In this document: positions 51,919-60,207 of the stretch, one piece after another
Numbering within the stretch: position 1 is the stretch's first letter
Layout: each line of letters opens with the position of its first letter
Assembly (NCBI GenBank): GCA_028283955.1
Contig: JANQSP010000055.1
Location: 1-60,207 of the forward strand
DNA: 60,207 bases
Origin: Bdellovibrionales bacterium
GTDB taxonomy: Bacteria; Bdellovibrionota; Bdellovibrionia; Bdellovibrionales; UBA1609
Direction: 5' to 3'
The notes under the pieces: generated by a model
Databases searched by the model: none
What the model was told of the DNA's origin: nothing
What the model saw: only the letters and a program-made list of their open reading frames with translations
Program-made: the position numbers and the translations under genes

Positions 51919-54900
51919 TCAGTAAAGGCGCACTTTTTCATGCCCCCCCATCATTTTCTGAATTTGTTCCAGAAACTGCGAACTTAAAGCCACCCCGTTT
52001 AAAGCACTGGATTTCAAACACACCATTTTAGAAGGGTTTTCCAGTTTTACATTAAAATAAATAGGCACATTACCCGCATATTGGGTGAGCACCTCTTTCA
52101 AGTCGGAAAGCTTATGTTTTTCCTTTTCACTAATCTGCAAAATAATACCACTGGAACGATTATTCAACTGATTACGAACCAACTCCACCTCTTGTACCAA
52201 TAACCTAAGACGGGTGTTTTCCTCCCGTGACAACGTCCCTTTAATAACCAAAGGTTCCCCCACAGAACGAATTTGCTTTTCAAATTTCAAATACACGTCT
52301 GAAAAAAACACAGTTTCAACCATTCCTGTACCATCCTCTAACTTCGCAAAAGCCATCGGTACCCCTTTTCTCGTCATTACCTCACGAAAATCATTCAGTA
52401 CCCCCCAAGTACAAATAGAGGCTTTATGTTCTTTTTCCGCCACAGACGAAATAGACTGGCAACCACAAATACCAATAAAAGGCTTGAGATGATCCATGGG
52501 GTGGCCACTTAAATAAAATCCAATCACTGACTTTTCATAATCCAAACGAACAGAGGCTGTCCATTCCAGTTTTTTTACATACATAAAATCCTGTTTTTGA
52601 TTACCCGAAAATAAATTAATCTGTCCGGATTCAAACTCCTCTTTTTTTTGATCGACCTGTTCTATCAAACTATCATAGTTAAATAATATTTCCCTTCGGT
52701 TCATTTCCATACCATCAAAAGCACCCGCTTTGACAAGAGCTTCTATACATTTTTTATTGATCTTTTTTATATCCACCTTCTCAAAGAACTGCTGAACAGA
52801 CAAAAATTTGCCCGTCTCCATACTTTTTCTGACACTGATAATATGATCCGCGGCTGAACGGCCTACACCTTTAATAGCTCCCAACGAAAAGTAAATCTGA
52901 TTTTCCACAGGAGTAAATAAATACTCAGAGTGATTTATATGGGGAGAAAGAACTTTTATACCGTGTTTTCTGGTATCTCGTACATAACGAACTATTTTAT
53001 CCGTATTGTTAATCTCCATAGAAAGTAAAGAGGCGAAAAACTCCACAGGATAATATTTCTTAAGCCAGGCTGTTTGGGCCGCCAACACACAATAGGCTGC
53101 CGCATGAGATTTATTAAATCCATATTTCGCAAACTCGGCAACCAGGTCAAACAATCTCTCTGACTTTTTCAAATCATATTTGTTCTTCTTGGCTCCATCC
53201 AAAAATCTGGTTTTTTGTTTTTTCATTACAGCCGTTTTCTTCTCCCCCATGGCTCTTCTCAAAACATCCGCCTCCCCATAACTGTACCCGGCAATCTTTG
53301 CGGCAATGAGCAGAACCTGCTCCTGGTACACAATAACTCCATAGGTCTCTTTTAAAATCGGTTCCAATTCAGGAAATAAATATTCCACCTTCACTCTTCC
53401 CTTTTTCCTGTCCAGATAAGACGGAATCATATCCATCGGACCTGGACGAAATAAAGCATTGATCGCCACGATGTCTTCAAAACAGGAAGGCTGAGCTTTG
53501 ATAATCAAATCGGTAATACCTTCTCCCTCAAATTGAAATACCCCCTTGGTATCCCCCTTACACATGACTTCGTAAATTCCCGGATCCTCCAAAGAAACAT
53601 CCTTGACAGATAGTGTTTTTCCCTTGTTTTGCTTAATCATTTGAAAAGCGGAATGAACCTGAGTCAGTGTCTTCAAACCCAGAAAATCAAACTTAACCAA
53701 ACCTATTTTTTTGGAATGATTCAAATCACATTGAATAACATTTTCCCCTTCCGCTCCCCGATACAGAGGAGCAAAACCGATAATCTGATGATCCGCAATA
53801 ATAACTCCGGCAGCATGAATACTCACATGACGAATCAAACCCTCTATCTGACGGGCTAAATTCATCAAGTTTTCAATCTGAGGGTCTGCTTCCATTAATT
53901 CATTTAGCCGTTGATTATTTTTCGTAGCTTCATCCAGGGTAATGCCCAAACGTTCCGGAATCAGTTTAGCCACCTGATCCACCTCGGCATAACCCATACC
54001 CAATACACGCCCTACATCCCGAATAGCCGCTCTTGCCTGAAGCCTTCCGTAAGTCATCACCTGGGCTACATAGTCCTTACCATACTGTTCACTGACGTAC
54101 TCAATGACACGGTTTCTATTCTCCTGACAAAAATCAATATCAAAATCCGGAAGTGAAATTCTTTCCGGGTTTAAAAATCTCTCAAATAGCAAATGATAGG
54201 GCATGGGGTCTAAATCCGTGATCTCCAGACAATACGCTACTAAAGAACTGGCCCCCGAACCACGCCCGGGACCTACCGGAATACCTTCTTTCTTGGCCCA
54301 ATGAACAAAGTCATAAACAATCAAAAAGTAGTCAGCAAACCCCATATTAATTATAATTTTAAGCTCTTCCTCCAAACGCTCTTTGTATTTACACATATCC
54401 TTCGTATCTACTTCCGTTTCTCTTTCACTCAACTCTTTCCATCGTTTCATGAGCCCTTTAAAACTCAATTCTCTCAATGTCTGCTTTGGACTCTTTGCCT
54501 TTTCCTCCCATTTTAACTTCGGCAGATGATAAACAGAGCGTCCTTCTCTCTTAAGTTGAAACTGAACCTGGCAACGGGAACTAATCTCCAAAGTGTTGTC
54601 ACAAACATTGGGAATATCTTTAAATAAATCTCTCATCTCATTGGAATCTTTGAAATAAAATTGATCTGATTTTAGCCTAAATCGCTCCGGATCCCTCAAT
54701 GTCCTATTAGTGCCAATACAAAATAAGACATCCTGAACAACATGATCAGCCGGGTTCAGATAATGCACATTATTTCCCGCCACCATTTCCACACCGGCTA
54801 TTTTACCCGCTTCCAAAAGAAAAGGATTAATCTGATCCCACTCCCGTAATCCTGTTCGATTCAATTGCAGGTAAAGACGATCATGATAGATACTCTTCAA

Positions 54901-55476
54901 TTTCCTGACAGCTTCCAAAGCCTTTTCAGAGCCTTTTTTTAAAAAAGTCTGAGGTATCTCCCCATTAAAACCACCCGTTAAAGCTATAACTGAATGACTG
55001 TATTTTTCCAGCACTTCATAATTTACCCTGGGGACATAATAAAAACCTTCCTGATAAGCTATCGTATTAATTCGACAAAGATTCCTGTAACCTTCCACAT
55101 TTTGCGCCAATAAAACCACAGAAGAATTCCTTGTTTGAAAAGAACCGGGGGCATGGCGAGATGAAGGAGAGCTTTTTTTATCCGAAAGGGGCCCGGAACA
55201 GAGATATATTTCCAAACCCAAAATAGGTTTAATTCCTTTTTCCCTGGCTTTGAAATAAAGGTCCAACACACCAAACATATTTCCATAATCTGTAATGGCA
55301 ACAGCAGGCTGAGAGTGCTCAACACATTTATTTACCAATTTGGAAATAGTACAAGAGGATTTTAAAAGGGAATAATGAGTGTGCACATGCAGATGCACAA
55401 AGGAGGATTGAGGGTGTTTATCTTCTTTGACAGACTCCCCGTCTATAGGTTTCTTTATAATAGAAGGACGATTCAT
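51919..55476 (-). CDS. dnaE: DNA polymerase III subunit alpha
   Basis: PHP domain FVHLHVHTHYSLL; polymerase motifs GPGRGSGASSLVAYCL and LPDFDIDFCQENR. Confidence 0.97.
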   Translation of the reverse strand: MNRPSIIKKPIDGESVKEDKHPQSSFVHLHVHTHYSLLKSSCTISKLVNKCVEHSQPAVAITDYGNMFGVLDLYFKAREKGIKPILGLEIYLCSGPLSDKKSSPSSRHAPGSFQTRNSSVVLLAQNVEGYRNLCRINTIAYQEGFYYVPRVNYEVLEKYSHSVIALTGGFNGEIPQTFLKKGSEKALEAVRKLKSIYHDRLYLQLNRTGLREWDQINPFLLEAGKIAGVEMVAGNNVHYLNPADHVVQDVLFCIGTNRTLRDPERFRLKSDQFYFKDSNEMRDLFKDIPNVCDNTLEISSRCQVQFQLKREGRSVYHLPKLKWEEKAKSPKQTLRELSFKGLMKRWKELSERETEVDTKDMCKYKERLEEELKIIINMGFADYFLIVYDFVHWAKKEGIPVGPGRGSGASSLVAYCLEITDLDPMPYHLLFERFLNPERISLPDFDIDFCQENRNRVIEYVSEQYGKDYVAQVMTYGRLQARAAIRDVGRVLGMGYAEVDQVAKLIPERLGITLDEATKNNQRLNELMEADPQIENLMNLARQIEGLIRHVSIHAAGVIIADHQIIGFAPLYRGAEGENVIQCDLNHSKKIGLVKFDFLGLKTLTQVHSAFQMIKQNKGKTLSVKDVSLEDPGIYEVMCKGDTKGVFQFEGEGITDLIIKAQPSCFEDIVAINALFRPGPMDMIPSYLDRKKGRVKVEYLFPELEPILKETYGVIVYQEQVLLIAAKIAGYSYGEADVLRRAMGEKKTAVMKKQKTRFLDGAKKNKYDLKKSERLFDLVAEFAKYGFNKSHAAAYCVLAAQTAWLKKYYPVEFFASLLSMEINNTDKIVRYVRDTRKHGIKVLSPHINHSEYLFTPVENQIYFSLGAIKGVGRSAADHIISVRKSMETGKFLSVQQFFEKVDIKKINKKCIEALVKAGAFDGMEMNRREILFNYDSLIEQVDQKKEEFESGQINLFSGNQKQDFMYVKKLEWTASVRLDYEKSVIGFYLSGHPMDHLKPFIGICGCQSISSVAEKEHKASICTWGVLNDFREVMTRKGVPMAFAKLEDGTGMVETVFFSDVYLKFEKQIRSVGEPLVIKGTLSREENTRLRLLVQEVELVRNQLNNRSSGIILQISEKEKHKLSDLKEVLTQYAGNVPIYFNVKLENPSKMVCLKSSALNGVALSSQFLEQIQKMMGGHEKVRLY

Positions 55477-55637
55477 GAACTCTTACCTCTGAAGGCACCA
55501 ATGTACAGGGCTTTTCATGGACAGTCCAGCAGATACATTTCCCGTTTTCATATCCTGATTAAAACCACCCGCTTTTTTAACCAATAAAGCGCTCCTTTAA
55601 ACTGAAAACAACTCCTGTCTATATTCCCATCTACTGA

Positions 55638-57152
55638 CTAGGTGAAATCTTTTCTCAGTTCTTTAAGAAAGGAATAGCAGATAAAGCAAAGCAATAAAGA
55701 AAAGGGAAAAGCAACAACAATAACCAAAAGCTGTAAAGACTCTATTCCACCAAAATAAATCAATACCATAGCCAACACACCTTCCAACAAGGCCCAATAA
55801 ATTTTACCAAAAACGGGTGATTTACCGGTTCGATCAGAAATATGATGTACTATATAAGAAGCGGAGTCAGATGAAGTAACAAAGAAAATAACAACAGCAA
55901 AAAGAGTAACCACGGATATCAGTTTTGTAAATGGAAAGTGTTTTAAAAATTCAAAAACCACCATGGAATATTCTGTCTTTAAAAGAGATACTAAATCCAT
56001 TTTTCCTATTAGATGATACTGAATAGCTGTACCACCAAAAGCGATAAACCAAATGCAGGAAACCAAAGAGGGAATAAGAAGACTGCCAAGAACAAACTCC
56101 TGAATGGTTCTTCCCCTGGAAATATGAGCAATAAACAAACCCACGAAAGGAGCCCAGGCAATCCACCAGGCCCAATAAAGTATAGTCCACTGTGAACGCC
56201 ATTCCGTAGAGCCCAAAGAATGCACCCAAGTCATACTGCCAAGCAAATTTTGCAAATAAGCTCCTGAGTACTCCACAAAGGAATCCAATAAGAAAACAGT
56301 AGGACCGGTAAATAGAATAAACAAAAGTAAAAAAATACAAACCAGTATATTTAGTTCACTGAGACGACGAATACCCTTGTCCAAACCGGAGAGAAGGGAG
56401 AGGGTGGCTATAAGAGTTATAACAGATATAATAACACTTTGAGACAACTGGGAATAAGATATACCAAACAACTCCTTTAATCCGGAGTTAATTTGCATGG
56501 CGCCTCTACCTAAAGTGGTGGCCACTCCAAATAAAATCACCGTAACAGACAGAATATCTATTGCCGTTCCCCACCTTCCCGATGTCTCCCCTTTTACAGG
56601 ATTTTGATTTGAAGTGGAGTAACATATAGAAGAGATCCTTTGAGGAAAACTTTTGCAAAAAGAAAAATAAGCAAAAGCCAGACCCATCACAGTATAAATA
56701 GCCCAGCCCGAGAACCCCCAATGCAAAAAAGTAAGTTGAAAGGACAATTGAAGAGACTCAGGCGTATCTCCTGTTCCGACAGGCGGATAGAAATAATGGT
56801 AGAGAGGCTCATACACACCGGAAAACAATAAACCGGTTCCCATACCTGCGCTAAAAAGCATGGCAACCCATGTAAATCTTGTATATTTTGGCCGTGAAGT
56901 CAGACCCAGGCGAACTTTTCTATAAGGTCCAAATGCCATATAAACACAAAAGCAAAAAAAGAAAAATACCAACGAAACATAAAACCAGGAGATACTGATC
57001 ACAAAAGCATTTTGAATCCAGGACAGAACACCAAAAAAGAGATTCGGAGCTGAAAAAGCGCAAAGGAGAACTAAAAAAATAAGGGCAAAAGAGCCGATAA
57101 ATATCGGATTCCAGGAGATTTTTTTTACTTTACTTATAATGAAACCAAACAA
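55638..57152 (-). CDS. BCCT family betaine/carnitine/choline transporter
   Basis: ~12 TM; 'HWGFSGWAIYTVMGLAFAYF'; 'WTILYWAWWIAWAPFVGLFIAHISRGRTIQEFVLG'. Confidence 0.95.
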   Translation of the reverse strand: MFGFIISKVKKISWNPIFIGSFALIFLVLLCAFSAPNLFFGVLSWIQNAFVISISWFYVSLVFFFFCFCVYMAFGPYRKVRLGLTSRPKYTRFTWVAMLFSAGMGTGLLFSGVYEPLYHYFYPPVGTGDTPESLQLSFQLTFLHWGFSGWAIYTVMGLAFAYFSFCKSFPQRISSICYSTSNQNPVKGETSGRWGTAIDILSVTVILFGVATTLGRGAMQINSGLKELFGISYSQLSQSVIISVITLIATLSLLSGLDKGIRRLSELNILVCIFLLLFILFTGPTVFLLDSFVEYSGAYLQNLLGSMTWVHSLGSTEWRSQWTILYWAWWIAWAPFVGLFIAHISRGRTIQEFVLGSLLIPSLVSCIWFIAFGGTAIQYHLIGKMDLVSLLKTEYSMVVFEFLKHFPFTKLISVVTLFAVVIFFVTSSDSASYIVHHISDRTGKSPVFGKIYWALLEGVLAMVLIYFGGIESLQLLVIVVAFPFSLLLCFICYSFLKELRKDFT

Positions 57153-57463
57153 ACTCTATCACTCCACAAAATACCCTTTAAGGCATTAACCTGCTACAAA
57201 AAAGGCGCATACACAAGCTGTTGGAACGGGGCAAACACCCTGGAAAAAAGTATTTCATTTTACCCTTCCCCACTTTATATAAATAACCCTATAAAGCTCT
57301 TTTTTTCTGCCGGAAATCTGGACATCCAAAAGATTCAATGATAGCTTGATTTATTCAGTTGTAATAAATATACATATGTAATAGAAGAGCAGGAAAATGG
57401 CTCATTCGTTTGCATGTATAAACTAATTTCTAACGAAAACCAGGTTTTTATAGGACAGGTAAA

Positions 57464-57577
57464 ATGAAAGTGCGGGCTTCTGTAAAAAAAATATGTAAAA
57501 ACTGTCGTGTGATTCGCAGAAAAAACCACCTTCGGGTTATCTGCACAAACCCCAAACACAAACAAAGACAAGGATAA
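57464..57577 (+). CDS. rpmJ: 50S ribosomal protein L36 (C+ zinc-ribbon type), absent from ORF track
   Basis: Read directly: [37 protein letters not shown]. Confidence 0.95.
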   Translation: MKVRASVKKICKNCRVIRRKNHLRVICTNPKHKQRQG

Positions 57578-57583
57578 TAAGTC

Positions 57584-57961
57584 ATGTCTCGTATAGCCGG
57601 AGTGGACCTACCAAAAGAGAAAAGAGTGGAAGTGGCCCTAACCTACATCTACGGTATTGGAAGAAAACGGGCGCGGGATATATGCAAGAAAGCGGGTTTT
57701 GAACACTCTATGCGAACCAAAGACCTAAATGATGAGCATGTTGCCTCACTGAGAGCTATTATTGAAAAACACTATAAAGTAGAGGGGGACCTGCGCAGAG
57801 AAGTAGGCTTATCCATTAAAAGACTGATGGACCTGTCGTGCTACCGGGGACTACGTCATAAAAAAGGCCTGCCTGTTCGTGGTCAAAGCACAAGACAAAA
57901 CGCCAGAACCAGAAAAGGCCCCAGAAAAACTGTTGCAAACAAGAAAAAAGCCACTAAATAA
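57584..57961 (+). CDS. rpsM: 30S ribosomal protein S13
   Basis: [27 protein letters not shown] ... [27 protein letters not shown]. Confidence 0.98.
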   Translation: MSRIAGVDLPKEKRVEVALTYIYGIGRKRARDICKKAGFEHSMRTKDLNDEHVASLRAIIEKHYKVEGDLRREVGLSIKRLMDLSCYRGLRHKKGLPVRGQSTRQNARTRKGPRKTVANKKKATK

Positions 57962-57990
57962 GAAACAATCTATTTAATTAAGGAGTGACC

Positions 57991-58377
57991 GTGTCTGTAC
58001 GAAAACCAAAAAAGAAAAAAGCCAAAAAAAATGTACCGGTTGGAAATTGTTACATTCATGCCGGATTCGGGAATACTCAAGTCAGTTTTACCGACCCCAA
58101 CGGTCAGCTGATTTGTTGGTCCTCATCCGGTGTATTAGGTTTTAAAGGTTCACGTAAAGGCACCCCCTTTGTCGCACAGGCTGTGGCGGAAGATGCTGTT
58201 AAACGAGCACAGGACTGTGGTGTAAAAACAGTGAGTGTATTCTTAAAAGGTCCGGGAACAGGAAGAGAAATGGCTGTACGCACTCTCTCTGCTGCCGGAG
58301 TGAAAATCACTTCGCTCAGAGATATTACCCCTATCCCACATAATGGTTGCCGCCCGCCTAAAAGAAGACGGGTCTAA
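57991..58377 (+). CDS. rpsK: 30S ribosomal protein S11
   Basis: [17 protein letters not shown] ... [13 protein letters not shown]. The AGGAG at 57981-57985 overlaps the ORF-track GTG (57985), so GTG 57991 is the better start. Confidence 0.96.
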   Translation: MSVRKPKKKKAKKNVPVGNCYIHAGFGNTQVSFTDPNGQLICWSSSGVLGFKGSRKGTPFVAQAVAEDAVKRAQDCGVKTVSVFLKGPGTGREMAVRTLSAAGVKITSLRDITPIPHNGCRPPKRRRV

Positions 58378-58441
58378 ACTTTTAATCAGGTAAATTTTAT
58401 TGACAGGAAAGAATGAAAAATAAAACAGGAGATGCACACAA

Positions 58442-59800
58442 ATGGAAAAAATAGAACTGAAGCCACACTATTATAAATACTGGAAAAACCTTATTAAACC
58501 AAAAGGTTTTGAATTGGATAAAGACAGTCTGACTCCCACTTACGGAAAGTTTACCATTCGTCCTCTGGAAAGAGGTTATGGTTTAACTTTAGGTAATGCC
58601 ATCCGCCGTGTTCTACTGAGTTCTATGATGGGTTCCGCTGTTTCAGCTGTAAAATTCGACGGAGTTTTACATGAGTTCACTACTATACCTGACGTTCTGG
58701 AAGACATCACAGACATTATTTTAAACTTAAAACAAGTGCGTTTTCAGCAGGACGATGCAGATCAAAAAAAATTAAAAATAAGTAAAGAAGGCCCCGGTCT
58801 CATAACAGCAAACGATATTGAACTGGTCAGCGGCATTAAAGTCATCAATCCTGAGCAACTTATTGCCACTCTGGAAAAAAATGCAAAATTCAATGCGGAA
58901 ATCATAGTTAACTTTAATCGTGGTTACATTGAAGCCTCTGAACAAACAAAGAATCTACCTGTAGGGTTCATCCCTGTTGATTCTATTCACTCTCCCATTC
59001 GACGTGTAAACTACACAGTCACTAATGCCCGTGTCGGTCAAAAAACAGACTACGACTCCTTAATATTACAAGTATGGACAGACGGATCTTTAACTCCGGA
59101 AGAAGCTGTGCCTCTGGGATATAAAATTCTAAAAGAACAAATACAGGTCTTTATGAATTTTGACGAAAATATTGAACCGGAAGAGAAAAAAGAAACAGAA
59201 GAAACCCCGCAAGTGAATAAAAATCTATTTCGCCCGGTTGAAGATCTGGAGTTGTCTGTACGTAGTGCCAACTGTCTGAAAAATGCCCGTATTCGCTACA
59301 TAGGAGACCTTGTCACCAAGACAGAACAGGAAATGCTAAAAACCAAAAACTTCGGTAGAAAATCCCTGAATGAAATAAAAGACATTATTAAACATATGGG
59401 ACTCTCTCTGGGTATGGTAGTAGAGGGATGGCCTCCAAAAGATCTGGAGGCACATAAAGCCAAAAGTGAAACAGAACAACAAACCAATGGATCTTCTTTT
59501 GGATTCTCCAGCAATGCCGGCTCAACGGAAGATACATCACCATCTCCACAAAGCACTTCCTCTTATGCCGTCTCGGGACTGTCACCTGCTGCACCCTCAC
59601 CGCCAGATACTCAACAACAAGCTGAACCTCAAAGTACAAATGACGACATGAGTTTCAAGAATATATCAAATGAAGAGCATACCACTGCTGATGACCCACC
59701 TCCTGAAAAATCATCACAAGAAACAGAAAACGAATTTGAAGGCTCCGATAACAAGCCATTTTCAAATGATGATGATGACGATTACAATCCAATTCAGTAG
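58442..59800 (+). CDS. rpoA: DNA-directed RNA polymerase alpha subunit with ~117-aa acidic C-terminal extension
   Basis: [31 protein letters not shown]; alpha-[25 protein letters not shown]; low-complexity tail ending [10 protein letters not shown]. Confidence 0.97.
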   Translation: MEKIELKPHYYKYWKNLIKPKGFELDKDSLTPTYGKFTIRPLERGYGLTLGNAIRRVLLSSMMGSAVSAVKFDGVLHEFTTIPDVLEDITDIILNLKQVRFQQDDADQKKLKISKEGPGLITANDIELVSGIKVINPEQLIATLEKNAKFNAEIIVNFNRGYIEASEQTKNLPVGFIPVDSIHSPIRRVNYTVTNARVGQKTDYDSLILQVWTDGSLTPEEAVPLGYKILKEQIQVFMNFDENIEPEEKKETEETPQVNKNLFRPVEDLELSVRSANCLKNARIRYIGDLVTKTEQEMLKTKNFGRKSLNEIKDIIKHMGLSLGMVVEGWPPKDLEAHKAKSETEQQTNGSSFGFSSNAGSTEDTSPSPQSTSSYAVSGLSPAAPSPPDTQQQAEPQSTNDDMSFKNISNEEHTTADDPPPEKSSQETENEFEGSDNKPFSNDDDDDYNPIQ

Positions 59801-59824
59801 GCAAAGAAAGAAAAGGTTATTCTA

Positions 59825-60207
59825 ATGAGACATCAAATGCGCAGTAACCCCTCCTTCGGGAGACACAGAGGACCCAGAAAAGCCCTCATAAAAGGGCTGG
59901 TGAACAGTCTTGTGGAAAAGGAAAGAATCAAAACCACTGTACCTAAAGCCAAATACGTGCGCCCTTTGATAGAAAAAGCCATTACAATGGGAAAAGAAAA
60001 AAATACTCATGCCCGCCGCTTATTACTGGCCCGCTATTCCAATAAGAAAACAGTGGATAAAATTATAAACATCCTTTCACCTCGTTTTAAAGACCGCCCG
60101 GGAGGTTATACCCGTATTATAAAACTGGGTTTTCGATCAGGTGATCAGGCCCCCCTGGCTTATCTGGAATTTGTGGACTACAACACCCAGGCAATAGCCA
60201 CGACAAA
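59825..60207 (+). CDS. rplQ: 50S ribosomal protein L17, truncated by the right window edge
   Basis: MRHQMRSNPSFGRHRGPRKALIKGLVNSLVEKERIKTTVPKAKYVRPLIEKAI..., open to the end. Confidence 0.95.
   Translation, partial: MRHQMRSNPSFGRHRGPRKALIKGLVNSLVEKERIKTTVPKAKYVRPLIEKAITMGKEKNTHARRLLLARYSNKKTVDKIINILSPRFKDRPGGYTRIIKLGFRSGDQAPLAYLEFVDYNTQAIATT

Noticed and set aside
1-60207. CRISPR array or complete prophage
   Set aside because: No regularly spaced direct repeats and no capsid, terminase, integrase or cas-like ORFs were seen.

Overview
60.2 kb AT-rich bacterial window. Most of it is a conserved chromosomal backbone, consistent with a deltaproteobacterial or Bdellovibrionota-like genome; this taxonomy is a low-confidence inference from gene content (CarD, Mpl, S10 peptidase, many lipoproteins). 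Backbone genes: bamB/yfgM, leucine dehydrogenase, VKOR-DsbA fusion, gltX, carD, spoT/relA, rpoZ, gmk, yicC, miaA, mutL, dut, cysS, mpl, cysteine desulfurase, tsaE, nnr, glmM, ftsH, tilS, lipB, dnaE, a BCCT transporter and rpmJ-rpsM-rpsK-rpoA-rplQ. The left ~3.85 kb is accessory. It holds a two-gene operon: the C-terminal part of a STAND/NTPase-like protein, cut by the window edge, with a 7-nt overlap into a 2-TM/coiled-coil membrane protein. This operon abuts tRNA-Ser-derived fragments that look like an integration site, so it is the best candidate for an undescribed (possibly defence) system. Other notable items: a 135-bp MITE-like element with terminal inverted repeats and a nested hairpin; a 1793-aa lipoprotein with internal duplication; a 21-aa ORF overlapping the mpl stop codon; and an unusually long acidic disordered tail on RpoA. 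rpmJ and rplQ are absent from the ORF track but readable in the sequence. All family calls are by eye from motifs; no search was run.
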